64,000 bases of DNA from Reticulitermes speratus (GCA_021186555.1 JAJKFL010000006.1:38933478-38997477); one strand, 5' to 3'; counted from the stretch's first letter, positions 12,206-24,834 are shown. Numbers and translations: made by a program. The notes: generated by a model not told the origin, from the sequence alone.

Positions 12206-12720
12206 ATGTAACGTAACATTCAGGCGTGTTCGCGTAACCGTTGTTTCAGTGGAAAAGCAATAAGTGTTATATATTCTGAGTGTGTGTCTGTAGCCTTAGT
12301 TATGCATAATGCAAAGTGCATGCGCCGTAGTATATTGTCATCAGTGGCCTGTCTGGCTGTACCATATTTTTCCACATTATCCCATAAAAGGCAAGATTTT
12401 CGAAAAAAAGTTACTGAACATGAAATGTGTGTTTTGATTTTATCTACAACTTTTGTCTGAAACATTTCCCATTCTAAGAAGAACTGAGCGAGATACTATC
12501 ATAAATGTACATACGTCTTCATGTAAAGTATCCGTTATTCTTGTCAGATTTTAATAAAAATTGAATTTTACCAACGGATTTTCGAAAAATACTCAAATTT
12601 CAAGAAAATTCGGCCAGTGGGAGCCGAGTTGTTCGATCCGAACAGACGGACAAACGGACATGACAAAGCTAATAATCGCTTTTCGCAATTTTGCGAACGC
12701 GTTTAAAAACATTTCCCAGT
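12206..12720 (+). repeat. RepA interspersed repeat, copy 1
   Basis: A 500-bp block with 'gtgttcgcgtaaccgttgt' near its start, 'atgcaaagtgcatgcgcc' in the middle, 'gacaaaagttgtagataaaa' in reverse orientation, and 'cggacaaacggacatgac' plus 'ttttgcgaacgc' at its end. The same block occurs reversed at about 30540-31035 and in shorter form at 39890-40215, 24780-25040 (reversed) and about 14885-15050. No ORF of note. The class is unknown. Confidence 0.7.
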
Positions 12721-12994
12721 GCTTTAGTTCCTTTGAAATCAACAGTACGTTTGACTGGTCAACACACTTCGAGCAACAAGTTCCTCGCTACAACAGAAGT
12801 GACAGCAAACACGACGTGTTCTTTCAGAAGAAATCTTCGACGCTACTGGAGTGTGAGTAGAAGCATCTTCACGAAAATTTTAATTTTGCTAACCTCTTCC
12901 CATACTTAAGCAATGCGTCGGATGGCTTGTTAAACGTTTTAGGATTTCCGTAACTCGCGAAAATTTTGGCTATTGTCGGTTCATCAACTGCCTC

Positions 12995-13925
12995 TACAAA
13001 TCTTCTTCATATCTGATAGACTTTAAAGCTGGCTCCATAGGCTGGAGGACTGACGTAGTGTTGGGAGGAAGAAACACGACGTCTACATTTGGATGAAAGT
13101 CGTTGAAAGTTGCGGTCTGACCAGGAGCATTATCGGCGATAAGCAAAATACTGAATGTAATGTTGTTTCCTCGGCAGTATTCTTCTACTTCGGAAATTAA
13201 ACAATTTATGAACAAGTCTACAAAAATGGCTGCTGTGTTCCAAGTCTTGGGATCTGAAACTGACAGTGTAACCGTGATTGTGTTTTAATGCACGAGGGTT
13301 TTCTGAATGATAAACATGATATGGTTTTCACTTGTGACCTCCGACTGTATTACCCCAAGCCAAAGTGTTAGCTTGTCTTTCGTTGCTTTGAATTCTAAGC
13401 ATTGTCTTCTCTTCTTTGGAAATGTAGGTTCTGTCTGAAAATTTTTTCCAGAATAATCCAGTTTCATTCATGTTACAGATTTGCTATGCCGTATAACCAC
13501 CATTTTTGCAATTTTTCTGAAAATTTAAGTTTACGACTATGTTGCATTTTTATATGCATTTACAACCTCACAGCTGAAATTCACATGACGAAAATCTGCA
13601 TAAGCATTACACAAAACCACTTTACTAGCCACAGACTTTGTTTCTGGGGTAGCTTTAGCTTAAATCGTCATTAGGCTAAGGGTCACTGTTTTTCATTTTA
13701 TTGTCCATTCATAATATTAATAATTTTCCATTTCAAACAGATCCTTTTTGCCTTCACAGTTTTTCAAGACTGTTTTCACTGTTGCAGTAGCCATGTAGAG
13801 TTCTCGAGAAAGTAAAGTTAGGGTTCAGTTATTTTCAAACTTCTCTATAATTTTTATTTTGAATTCCATATTTATCGTCTTTCTCTTGCAAGCTGGCCCT
13901 CCATTTTAATTTTCACAAAGTCGCA
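12995..13925 (-). pseudogene. Tigger/pogo-type transposase relic
   Basis: On the minus strand, from high to low coordinate, three pieces follow the Tigger order. The first is an N-terminal CENP-B/psq-like helix-turn-helix with FKIKIIEKFE and TATVKTVLKN near 13770-13870, broken by a stop. The second, at 13300-13440, has TFPKKRRQCLEF and KATKDKLTLWLG. The third is the DDE core at 13020-13215 with LLIADNAPGQ and FLPPNTTSVLQPMEPALKS. The second catalytic Asp (ADNAPG) is visible. The third, usually in LQPMDQ, is Glu here. Stops and frameshifts separate the pieces, so it is dead. Confidence 0.82.
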
Positions 13926-14884
13926 TTCCAGTCACAATTATGGGCAAACTTAAAACAGCATGATAACACAGCCGATAAAACAAGTGTTCTCTAACTGAAT
14001 GTGAGCGCGAGTGACTATGTGAGCGCTCACACCCAACAGCATTCTTCCTCCAACGCCCCTTCATTCCCGGAAGGAAAAATTCGGCGCGCGTTTCAAAATT
14101 ATTATTAATATTATTAATATTATTATTTTACTTTTTGGAAATTGCGTGAGCCTGAAATGGCCTGTCTTGGAATTACGTAAGTTTGGGAGTGTCTGTACCG
14201 GGCATAAAATCTTTGATTCTTTCTTATTTACAGTTTTCATTTGAAACATATTTCACTGAAGCAACTTTCCGTGTAAAATTTTCGCTTCCAATTTTGAATG
14301 TGTCAGTAGATTCAATACAACCCCTGAAACACATATACTAATTACATGAAATATGTCCAGCAGTTCTCAGTTTTTTCACGTGCACGGATACACATGGGAA
14401 AGATGATGGGGATATATTTTTATCGCTTTTCTCTGCAAACGCGCCAAAAAGAAAGAAGAGAGAGATAAAGTTATAATGTTGGTAATGTAACAGTTGTAGC
14501 AGCAAGATCAACAATATATTTTAATTGCGCATCTTTATACACAAGCAGACAGTACATTTGAGTGTCAGGAAGCTTCCTTTAGCTATTAGAGATAAGAAAT
14601 GCCAGTAAAATTCTTCTGTTCGGAAGACAGTTGTTGAATACGTAACTTTCGGAAATGTACTTATAGAGTAGCGGGGCGTTTGAAGACTTCTGTTTAATTT
14701 TCAGTTACCTCGAATACCGCAAGGCTAATGAGAAAAGTGTATTTAAAATAAAGTGAGATAAATTTCTTTTCCACGATAAATATTTAGCGAATTACATCCA
14801 AGGTGGCCATAGGACTTTATGTAGGTCTCAGTGCAACGTGCCCTTAACTTTTATCCGGTTTTAAAAACACTGTAATTGCCTCAC

Positions 14885-15050
14885 CCACACAATATAGTAT
14901 GAATTCCCAAAATATCAGATTTCGTGAAAATTCTTGCAGAGGGTTTCGATTTGTTCACGCGTACAGTCGGGCATACAGACAGACACGGTGAAGCTATTAG
15001 ACTAATTTCTGTAGCTTTTCATTGTGAACGCCCTTAATACCATTAAATAT
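14885..15050 (+). repeat. RepA partial copy
   Basis: Shares 'atcagatttcgtgaaaatt', a 'gtcgggcatacagacagac' segment and 'tttctgtagcttttcattgtg' with the other RepA ends, at lower identity. Confidence 0.5.
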
Positions 15051-15904
15051 AAATCCAGTGCGTGCGCGAACATTTGCGGAGCCGGGGCACACACACGATA
15101 ACAAAGAAGAAAAAGAAGAAAACGTAAAAGGTGTTCACATCAGATACAAAGTAATACATCACCAAAAAATGCGAAGCATAAAACAGTTTTAGAACACGTG
15201 TTTAAATAAGATCTTATAGAATTTTCCTTGCTCTTTTGGAAGAAAATTTACGGATTGTATAATTATAATTTAAATTTTTCGCAATTTCGTTTTCGATTTC
15301 TAAGACGATAGCGAAGACAAGCACTCGAAACAAATCGTCGATTGAAGGCAGTGTTTGAAATAAGTTTCAGTTTTGAGCACGATAGTTCCGCAGAAGCCAC
15401 TGTAACGGGAATACTTGACGTCGCAAACCGGTCGTCCCTTATTTTCCATTGCGACACAGTTCCTTCCATTAGCGGCGCGGGGCCGTCGAAATTAGCGGGA
15501 CCGAGTTCAGCCGCAAGCCCTTAAACCGCTTGACGCCGGCCCTGTGTGTCAGTCCATTCACATCGACTGAACAGGGAACAATGAAAATAACATTATTTTG
15601 GGAACTGTAATTCAGAACGCTGATGGACATCCTGCTGCATGGATTGAACCAAACGTGTAATCAAAAGATAAGGCCATGCAGGAATTACGGGCAACAGAGT
15701 TGTAGATCTGACTCGGCACTACATGGAGATGAGTGCAAGTCTAGCTGTAGGTACACTAAAACTGGAGGTAGTAGAAATACGTACTACGGGCCACAAAACT
15801 TAAATTATCACCATTATCCATTTCATTTATTTGTTCCTTTATTCGATATTTGTCACACATTTTTTTATATTGTTCATTCCATGCACTGTCGATAATTAAC
15901 TCAC

Positions 15905-16225
15905 AACACTCAGTCCAACTAAATACACTATACTGTTCCCAGATATTTTATATTACAATATCACGTTGAACACTGCTACATGTTTCGATCCATTATGGAA
16001 TCATCATCAGGGAATCACATTAAAGTAACACTGCACAAAACCGAACTAGCAATTCATGTACTCAATAAAAAGATGTAAAAACGTCGACCATATTTAAGGA
16101 AGGATAAGTACGGTCTTATCCTTCCTTATATAGTAGGCTGTAGGAATGTTCAACGTGATATTGTAATATAAATATCTGGCAACAGTGTAGTGCATTTTGT
16201 TGGACTGAATGTTGTGATTTGATAT
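15905..16225. mobile_element. 320-bp inverted-repeat element with hammerhead-like core
   Basis: The left arm 'ttacaatatcacgttgaaca' (about 15951) returns as 'tgttcaacgtgatattgtaa' (about 16147), with further paired ends 'cagtccaac' and 'gttggactg'. A minus-strand core lies at 15968-16018: UUCC, CUGAUGA, U, GAUUCC..GGAUC, GAAA, CAUGUA. A short separate palindrome 'ggaaggataag..cttatccttcc' sits in the centre at about 16097-16126. The right arm lacks the core. Confidence 0.72.
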
Positions 16226-16485
16226 ATTTATTTATAGCGATTTTAGTACTTTCCTTAATGGTGTGTGAGTAAACACTGACGATTGTAAACGTGAAGGATG
16301 AAGGATGACACTACAGCTCACTGTGAGCCTTAGCCTTTTTGTGGAGGAATAACTCCATGTAAATTTAGCACCAGCAGGAGGTGAGTGATGTAACGTAATG
16401 CCCCAGCAGCTTCACCCACGGTACTCTCTATATAAGAGGTTGGATGGACCCCAGAACCAGTCTGGATGCTATTGGTAAAGCAATC

Positions 16486-16757
16486 CTTGTACAAGCCTGG
16501 ACAGGCCCTGAGGGTTCCAGGATTTGGAAGCTCCCAAATTTCTAGACAGTCGGCACATGAAAGTGGTAAGGTTGTCAGCCCTACGCACCGGCCGCCTTTA
16601 CCCCCAGGAAATATTCCTGGTACTTATTTCTGTTAGAGGCTGAGTCAACCCCAGGGCCATATTGCGGCCGGAAGAATTAAGTGAATGAATGATTCCAATG
16701 ACTCCATCGGGAATCCAACTCGCGACCTTCCGGCTTGTAGCGCAGTGCCTTAACCAA
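16486..16757 (-). repeat. tRNA-derived SINE-2, copy 1
   Basis: The reverse complement matches the plus-strand SINE at 32539-32834: a tRNA-like head with 'ctacaagccggaaggt', a B-box region, then 'ttcttccggccgcaatatgg', 'aggaatatttcctggg', 'ggcggccggtgcgt' and 'aggcctg..caggg'. The head here is slightly eroded and ends in the poly-C/G run at 16760-16773. No clear target duplication. Confidence 0.75.
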
Positions 16758-17105
16758 CTCCCCCCCCCCCCCGGATGATATTGCAAAGAGCAAAACCTCA
16801 GCGTCGCGAGAAATTTAATCCTGATTCTTCGGTCGCTCACCCCGCATTTGTCACTATACTGACTGAGCTAATCAGCGCGACACAGGTGTATTGTTATCAC
16901 GTTTGGCATCTCCGAAACTGGAGTGATTCTTACCGAGATATATATTTCGAACAACCCCGGCATAATGAATAAATACCGAAATTTTTTCTGTGGGTGAAAC
17001 ATCAGACTGTAACAAGGGATACTGAAACGACTTTACAGTTGAGAGTTCCTCATTATGATTTGTTTAGACTACATCTAGTAAAACAGCTGAACCAGTGCAA
17101 CTCAC

Positions 17106-17259
17106 CGTATGCTGTACAAAACAGAACCGTCAGGGAAGATACGGATGTACACGTTTGGCATGATGATGTTGTGGAAATGTCCTTCCTTCTCATTGGCGAA
17201 AAACAAATCAGGCATCCAGACCCTGGCTGCGTCCGTCAGGGTCAGGTATTTAATTTTAC
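17106..17259 (-). CDS. GluCl: GluCl exon 5: ligand-binding domain, loop A region
   Basis: A 154-nt exon. Acceptor ggcacag ends at 17260 and donor gtgagt starts at 17105. It completes Gly and reads [20 protein letters not shown], then [24 protein letters not shown] and SVLYSI, ending with CG of the Arg finished by exon 6. RVWMPDLFF is the loop A region of the Cys-loop binding site. Differences from the usual insect form I recall are Asn to Ala before RVWM and Ser to Ala in LFFANEK. Both are mild. Confidence 0.94.
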
Positions 17260-18214
17260 CTGTGCCACAGAACATAACCATCATTCATGTCTCTGGTGTA
17301 TCATTTCTACAAATTCTCTTTCTGGCAAGCAAGAAAAGGAAACTAAGTAAGACGCGTAAGCAGTAGAGATCATCTGTTAGTTTCTGGCCTATGGGGTGTT
17401 CAAACGGAGAGCTAGGAGCGAGTCACACTTGTACAACAATACCGACAGCGAATGGGTGGATAAAACAAAGCAAATAACTAGCTTCTGCCACCTCAAGTAC
17501 ACAGAAAAGGCTCGTTCGCCAGCTCCCATATCCACACCGGTCAAAAATTAAAGATGACCTCTGAAGTTATAATATTTTCCCTACTTACTTTAGGACCATT
17601 CTATAAAGACGCAAGGGGAAGTGGCCGTACAGTTCCAAGCATTCTTAACCTTGGAATTATTTGCGGGTAATTACCATGTACAAGCACAAAAAATAAAATG
17701 AGGAAGAAGAAATATGTAGATGAAGAGAGTGGAAGAGAAAGATAGAAGTAAAGTAGGCAAAAAGAAGTAAAGGGAAAGGCAGAAGAAAACAAGAGAATGA
17801 ACGGCTGGAAGGAGAAAGTTAAGAGAGCAGGAAGACTAACAAAGAAAAACGGTGGAGGGAAATGAAGAATGTAGAAGAAAAAGGAAGAACGTGGCAGCCC
17901 AGGAGCAGTGCCAACGAGAGGGCGGGGAACCCGGTAAAAATTACCGGGGTCCGGCGGTCCGGAAGGGGGCCTGGGGCCCGAATATATTGCTTATGTATTT
18001 GCCTTTATCGGTAGTATCATTCTTTGTCCATTGTACAAATTAACCCTTTCAGCCCAAGCCAAAGTCCCTCTGCAGCTGAGAGTCAGTCTTTCCGATTTAG
18101 TGTAAAGATTTTCAGCCGGTCCGCCCCTGCTGGCGGGCCCGAAAAAAAGGTTTTCATTGGGCCCCGAACCCGCTCTCAGTGGCCCTGCCCAGGAAGAATA
18201 TGAGTAACACTAAC
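17260..18214 (-). other. GluCl intron between exons 4 and 5
   Basis: The shortest intron, 955 bp. A plus-strand polypurine stretch covers about 17690-17900, which is a pyrimidine-rich tract in the transcript. RepB lies at about 17905-18190, almost touching the donor of exon 4. The rest is unremarkable. Confidence 0.75.
17905..18190 (+). repeat. RepB GC-rich interspersed repeat, copy 1
   Basis: Starts near 'aattaccggggtccggcggt', has 'ggaagggggcctggggcccg' and 'tattgcttatgt', and ends with 'gcgggcccgaaaaaaag' and 'cccgaacccgctctc'. The second copy is at 58830-59090 in the same orientation. Far richer in G+C than its surroundings. No tRNA-like boxes seen. The class is unknown. Confidence 0.72.
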
Positions 18215-18284
18215 CTCCAAAGTCGTTGAACTTGAGCCGTTCGTCAGTCCACTGCTCCCTGAACGTTAGCTGGACGCTGTATTC
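18215..18284 (-). CDS. GluCl: GluCl exon 4
   Basis: A 70-nt exon. Acceptor cgttacag ends at 18285 and donor gttagtg starts at 18214. It reads EYSVQLTFREQWTDERLKF then NDFG and one base of the next Gly. This conserved beta-strand block, FREQW.D.RL, follows exon 3 in all GluCl and related Cys-loop receptors. Phase 0 at its start fits the ATG end of exon 3. Confidence 0.94.
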
Positions 18285-18699
18285 CTGTAACGAGAGGCAT
18301 TCTGTATATCTGTTCTGACCCTGAGTGTGTGACGGCGAGTTGCAGCTTACACGTGGGAACTGAACTGGAGTGTTTGAGCTCTGGCTTTGAAATGCAACCG
18401 TGGCGAAATGACAATATCCTGCCATCATACTGCGGGTTTCCAAAACACATTAAAAGGCCATATACAGATAGAGTTAACTACCGATGCTCGCAGTACAGAG
18501 AAGCATTTATATCCCTGTCGCTGCACAGTAAACAGTACTGAAATGTTAAGGTTCTTGTTTCGCGTCTTAATTTATTTAATGAAGTATCAGGTAAAGGTGA
18601 AATTGTCCATATGCTCAGCAAAGCACCAAGTCTTGAAGGCGTATGGAGTGGAAGTATAGTTCCAGGAATTCTTAATTTTGGAATAGTTATGTGTGAGTT

Positions 18700-18905
18700 G
18701 TCAGTCTGTTTCTACAGCCGCTTTAGCTCCACGAAAGTAACTCCCGGTGTCCATTGGATAGGAGGCTGATTAAGTCCCAGACCATGTCAGAAAAACTGTG
18801 GAAAATGCAAAACCTCTTCTCACTGCCAGGAATCGAACCCCAGTATCTCAGTCGTCCAACCCGTGGCATGGTCATTACACCGACTGAGCTATCCCGGCTA
18901 CATTG
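18700..18905 (-). repeat. SINE-1 copy, shortened
   Basis: The reverse complement shows the tRNA-like head 'gatagctcagtcggtgtaat' and a B-box-like 'ggggttcgattcctgg', followed by the shared middle ('ggacttaatcagcctcctat' type). It lacks the 3' block with 'cctctactcc'. Eroded but clear. Confidence 0.7.
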
Positions 18906-19164
18906 ATATTTTAGGATCTGTATAGTTTATATTTTCAAATAATAATTTATGAATGACATGCTGGGAACTAAGCGATCATGACTCGACGCTATCCCATAAA
19001 GGTTCTGTAGTAACCGTGAAAAAGTCACAAATCGCATAAATTAGAATTGCCAGTTTCTGGATCGATAATCAAACCCAGAACCTCCAAAAGGCGAATTGGA
19101 AGTGCTATCTACAGAATTTCACCTGTTACAGAACAACATAATTAGTACGTCAAAACTAATAAGT

Positions 19165-19420
19165 TAAAGGTAAAGGTCTCCTCATAACATGGCCACGCAG
19201 GCACAGAGGGGAGCAGAGGTATGGCCTCGGCACTAGGTGGAGGTGGGTGGTCAATGCCACGCCCGAGCACCGGTACCCATTGTACAGGAAGCTGGGTGCG
19301 CCCCAGGACCGGTCTGCACAAGTGTGTAGAAGAGAAAATCACTTGTCTTCACTGGGGTTTGAACCCCGAGCCGTCAAACCCATAGCCAGTCGCTATACCG
19401 ACTACGATATCCTGGGCCCC
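19165..19420 (-). repeat. SINE-1 copy, near full length
   Basis: Reverse complement: 'gatatcgtagtcggtatagc', 'gactggctatggg', 'cggggttcaaaccccag', then the 'gaccggtcctggggcgcacc' middle and the 'tacctctgctcccc' tail block. A possible imperfect target duplication ('aataagttaaa' and 'aataattaaa') flanks it. Confidence 0.78.
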
Positions 19421-19735
19421 AATAATTAAATTATTCTGGAGTTTTTATCATACACGATTACGGCAATAGTGGTGATAGTAGTAGCAGTAGCAGTAATTAG
19501 TGATGCTTAATTAAGCACTACCTGGTAAAGAGTTATTTGTGAGTGGATATACAGCTCCATGCCTTCGTAATTTCGGCACTAAGTTGAGGTGAATGGTTAG
19601 CCTGACGCTCCGGCCCTTACTCAGGCCTTTCTGGGGTCCCAGAGTTGGTCCGAACTTCGTAGTGTAACAAAAAATCTTATCGCCTTCCAAACAGTCCTAC
19701 GTTCAGTCGTTCAGCCACGGAATATCATTATTCAG

Positions 19736-20141
19736 AGTAATAATAATAATAATAATAATAATAATGAAGTTCCTTTATTAAAGTGCTTGCCTATAAGATG
19801 CAATAAAATGCGAATACACAGAAAATTATAGAGTAAACTAAAAAACTAAATTAATGACTGACAGAAAACAATTATACTCTTTACTGGCAGTTTAAGGAAG
19901 TTTTCTTCTCATTTTTCTACAGTGCCAGCAATGCTACCTTGCGAAATCTTCTGCTGAATATTTTATCAACAATTAATGCGACAAATATATATATAAGTTT
20001 ATAATAATAATAAATTTTTCTTGTTTATTAATGTGCTGAGTAAACAGGCAACTGACCAACAGTAATAATAATTCAATTCAATTCAATTCAATTCTGGTTT
20101 ATTAATGCTTATTATTAATTAATAATAATAATAATAATAAT
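19736..20141. repeat. (TAA)n and (AATTC)n simple repeats
   Basis: TAA triplets at 19736-19766 and 20118-20141, and five 'aattc' units at about 20070-20096. A related 'ttcag' pentamer array is at 20295-20317. Seen directly. Confidence 0.88.
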
Positions 20142-22249
20142 AACAATGTGGACAGTATAGCCTATTTATCGATTCCAAATTTGGTGAAATGTTTTTAATG
20201 GGTTGCTGCTTTGAACACTCCTATTGATAGATGGTTCCAACACTCTCCCGTGGTTTTATTACTCGAATCGAAATAAAATGAGTGCTGTTCATCTGTTCAG
20301 TTCAGTTCAGTTCAGTACGCCAGCACAGCTCGGACTTGTCACACACTCTAGTAATTCATCTAATTCTAATAGTCTGACTATTTTGTTAGCACTAACTGGA
20401 TCACACACACATACACACAGCACAATGCACACCACATGTATACACATACAGTCGCGGCGCCTACCGTAGTGGTTCTCAAATCATGATACGCGAGGTTTCG
20501 TGATGGTCTATATTAACTGCTAAGTTAATTTCTTTACTGTTTAATTAAAAATTCCGAACACTTGAGCATTCTTATTAACAGAATAAGATTAAAGCTGTTA
20601 AAAACCATCAAAGAAATTTGCGTTGCGAGCCACTGTCTGAGAACTATTCCCTACTTGAAAACATCAACTCTATGATCAGCAAAATTATTATGCATGGTCA
20701 GTACATTGATATTTTTACTTCGAATTTTAAATGAGTGAAGCCAAATTATGCGTATACAAAGCTCATCCAAGAAACGAGGGAATAGAATATGCAACTGTGC
20801 AGCGTGTTCGTAACGAGCCTGAAGGTTCTACATCATTAATATCAGAGCCCACAATTATACACTATTATGAAAACCTGCTCCTGTAATATCTAACTTTGAC
20901 ATTATCTTTCCATCTCATTCTTGGCCTTCCAACAGTTTCACCGCCAAAAGTCTGCACAAGAATACTAAAATGTGAAACACACACGAATCAAATCACAAAA
21001 GTACTAGTATTATGTTGTGAATATACCGCCAAATTTTATTAAATTTTAAAATAACAATAACCAAAATACAATATGCGTGCTTCATAAAAATAACGTTACT
21101 TTGTGATTTTATAATCGCACATGTTGTATTTTGATGCCTGTTATTTTAACAAATAGAAATTTTAAACAATTTTGATACATTTGACCGCTTTTGTCCTATT
21201 ATCTCAAAAGCCTCAAGACTTACGTGGAAATTTATTGATTATAAAACGGCACTTTCCTTGCAAACTTGGTCCCAAATATTTTTCGTTCCAAAAATATTGA
21301 GTTAAATTACACTCGACATGCGCGCAGAGACGCTTGTCGATCATCTTGTCAATTGTCCGTTACTTTTTTTTCGATTTTGACCGAGACCTTAATGCTGTAG
21401 TTCAAGTATTCAGCATAAAATATCATAAAACAGTTCAGTCGTTCTCGCGTCTCGGACAGACGACAGACAGAGGAAGACATATGGCGCAGGCAAGATGCGT
21501 GCTTTTGCAATTTCTATTTGCGAATAAGTCAAAAGCGCAGCAATATGCGTCAGAACAGATGTCATTGCTACGTAACATACTGATGACATAATAATAACAA
21601 CAATATTAGGACGACAATAATAATATAATAGTGATAATGATGATGACGATGATGTTGATAAAGCAACAAGTAAAACTATCTTGAAATGATAAATAAATAT
21701 GGAACGAAATCTTACGCAAAAGCAGCTTTGTAAATCGCATTCCTTACAGTAATCTTATGGCGTTAAACGTTTTAAAAATGAAAATCATGTAAATAGTACT
21801 TAAAAATTGAGTTTCGACATCACAGAAAACAAATGGCATGTTCGATGAAGTTCGTAATGCTGAGCGACATTACAAGTGGCTTGACCAAGTGTCCAGAGAC
21901 ATGTGCTGTAATTTATCTCGTGAGCGGTCACTTGGAAGGCCAAGCATACTGATATAGGCCAAAGGCTGTGGTGATATGGATTGGCCTTTACTGGCTCAGG
22001 ATCGTATCACTGGCGGTGCTGTTTTCTGGGACGTGACGTCGTGCAGTTTGACAGATAGGCTGCTACGAGAAGACAGTACTTATCTACCAAACTACATGGC
22101 GCCCTAACGCAGAAGACAGTAACTTTTATTTTTGCTGATGTGAGAATCTTAAATCTCACATTTGTGACAGAAGCTTACAAATGTAAAGTAAGGGGTGGGG
22201 AAACAAAGAAACGATATAGCGGACATTAGAGGCTCTCACGGTGGTGATC

Positions 22250-22440
22250 ACAAAAAGTAATGACTTATATGGAATGTGACGCCGTGTGGTTTGGTAGATA
22301 GTTACCACTTTGTAGATGCCTTCTGCCTCCATTATTAGAGTGGAATAGACCTGTCTACTCAAAAAGGGAGGCAGAAAGATCTTCCGAAACAGTGGTAACA
22401 GTGTACCAATCTACTCGGCATCACATCCCAAAAGACAGTA
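22250..22440. repeat. Foldback relic of the 'gacgccgtgtggtttggtag' family
   Basis: Plus-strand 'gtgacgccgtgtggtttggt' near 22275 is answered by 'ctactcggcatcaca' near 22411, with a shared 'agacagta' just outside. The same terminal sequence appears, more or less eroded, near 22035-22110, 24236-24465, 55600 and 58680. No ORF. Confidence 0.5.
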
Positions 22441-23579
22441 CTCTAAAAGTGAAATTTATTTCATCGTCAGCGTAATATTCGAGACCAGCACCATTCTGGA
22501 GGTTCAAAATCCAGTGTCGCTTCTTGGATGTACAGTGAGGTGCCATTTGGAAGGAAATGTCCTGGTTCTGAATCCTGCCGCAACACCAAACTCGAACATT
22601 TATAAAGGCAAATGTTCTGAGAAATCACAGTTCAGTGCTTCACTGACGATGTGAGTGGACCTGCTTTCTGTTTCAGAGCGATAATTTTTCCGGAATTAAT
22701 TCTTGAACGTTGGATTTTACATCTGGCGCCTCACACATAGTCTTGGTTCTCGGAAATTTGCTACGTCAATGCGAATAACACAAAAATTTTACCCGAAATA
22801 TCCGATAGATTTCAATAGTCTATTGAATGTGAAGAAAGCAAATGAAATATGAATAGACAGATTTGTTATTATGGTCTGTTATCGACATGGCAGTATTTTC
22901 CTTGGATAATGTATATCTGTCTAAACACGTACGGCCCCTCATATCATTCTAAGGGTGCTTCGTTATAAGGTTCTATAAAATAGCTACCCTTTCCTTTGAC
23001 CACGAGATAGGCACATCTAGCTTCCAGAATGTCGTAGATATAATAATTCTAATTAGCATGTTCACAGTTACACTTCAGTGTACTAATATTGCTTAAGTTT
23101 CTTGCCATACCGCCATGTGCAAGCACAAAAATATCAAATATAATTATAAAACGCAAATAGCCAAATTGCCTTTCCTGTATTGCATTTTCTGTTGCAACGT
23201 TCTTTACGATAGGCAGTTGTTCCATATTAGTGGTCTATTGTCGGCAGTGGATGTGACGGATATAAATAATTATATGGACTTACCTCTTATAAAGAAGCTG
23301 GGAGAGCCTACGCTAAAATTACGTATTGTCATTAAGACAACAGTAATGTTTCCCGACACTTCGGAGATACTTTAAGAAATACCGCAACCAAAATCCGAAA
23401 TCCAAGGCTACGTATCTGTGGAAATCACAAGTCGATAACCGTACATTTTAACCAAGAAAATTATGGGTTCTTGACACCATGATATTTCACCAAAACGATA
23501 AAAGCAGTATGCGAATAGGTGGACTGAATTTTAGTGACCCCTGTAAAACGTGACGTTGTTACTATGCTTAATTAAACAC

Positions 23580-23800
23580 CACGCCATAAAGGCATATGGG
23601 AAAGTTGGGTTATAGATCCAAACATTCTGAATATCGTTACTAGATAGATCTTCAAGCTCTGGCGGCTTTATTCCCCGGGAAAGAGCCACCGGTATCCATT
23701 GGATAAAAGGCCGAGTGGGCCTAAGGGTTTGTCGGGTACTGGGATGACAGAAATCTCTGTTCCCTGGTGGATATGCAACACAGATCCTTGAGCTATCCCA
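23580..23800 (-). repeat. SINE-1 relic
   Basis: Contains 'ccgggaaagagccaccggta', 'tccattggataaaaggccg' and a head relic 'gggatagctcaaggatctg' on the minus strand. Heavily mutated. Confidence 0.6.
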
Positions 23801-24234
23801 ATAATTATCACTGTCTATTTATGGTAATAAATGTGTCAAGAAAATAACATTTATACTTATTACAGCAGGTATATCAGGACCATCGGACACTCCCTTCAAT
23901 TGTTTTCCCACACATTCACGCACGCACCACACACACACACTTTTTTCTTTTCTAACCACCAGAAACGCATATACTTAATTATTTTAAGAACACAAAAGCT
24001 GAACATTGAGTAAAGTCAAAATAGCAAGCGGTTGGCATGCAAAGCAATGAGAGTGTCACTACTGGTACCTGCAATGCGCCTCGACCTTTGGGCTCCAGCC
24101 TCGGAACAAAACCCGACCCCGTTCAGCGGGGGTTGCGTGGAACTGAGGGCATACAAACTGCGTGCACAAGGTGAAGGGAGGACATGCTAAGGACGGGAGA
24201 GTGGAACAATACCCTGAAGACTGCTGCCTTCTGA

Positions 24235-24465
24235 AATATGACGCAGTGAATTTGGTAGATAGGTACAGACGTTTCGGAGAAACGTGCTGCTTTCGCATTC
24301 ATGCTATTCACCTTAAAATACAAGTTTCGTGCACAGACTGTGAAAAAAAGTGGTATTTCCATGTGTGTCTGGAGTCAGATGAAAAATGGATACAACCTGC
24401 AAATGGAAGCAGTACGTTTGCCGAAACGCTGGCACCTATCTACACAGCGTCACATCCAGGAAGAC
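24235..24465. repeat. Foldback relic with 'gacgtttcggagaaac' core
   Basis: 'gacgcagtgaatttggtaga' at about 24240 pairs with 'tctacacagcgtcacatcc' at about 24440. The left arm carries 'acagacgtttcggagaaacg', the reverse of a CUCC-GAAA-CGU hammerhead-like tail. The CUGANGA part is lost. Confidence 0.5.
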
Positions 24466-24779
24466 TGTAACATTCATAGGTAACTCCATCAGAACCCCAG
24501 CTCTCACAAACCATAACATTTCCTCCTTGAAGCAGAAAACACATCATCTTGTTGGAGCGATGTTGTGGAATTCAGAGCGGAGCTGGTTGGATCTAGGAGA
24601 TGGACATCCCTTTCCGTCCTGAATTAACGACGTTAGTACAGCATTGTTGTTTCAACAAAATATTACTTCCTCACTTTTACTCAGAATTTTAATCTACTTA
24701 AAATATCAGTGTAAAATATATTCAAAAATTTCAAAATAGACGCTTCAATTTTTAGGCGCGTTCTCACAGTCGCGAAAAG

Positions 24780-24803
24780 TGCCTCTTACCTATGTGATGT
24801 TGA

Positions 24804-24834
<31 letters not shown>

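Larger units (their letters stand above)
10963..17105 (-). other. GluCl intron between exons 5 and 6
   Basis: A 6.1-kb intron. Named items are a possible Tigger terminal sequence near 11797-11850, a RepA interspersed repeat at 12206-12720, a Tigger transposase relic at 12995-13925, a second partial RepA at about 14885-15050, an inverted-repeat element at about 15905-16225, and a SINE-2 copy at 16486-16757 next to a poly-C run. 11000-11790 and 15060-15900 hold nothing I can name, apart from a GC-rich patch at 15440-15545. Confidence 0.7.
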
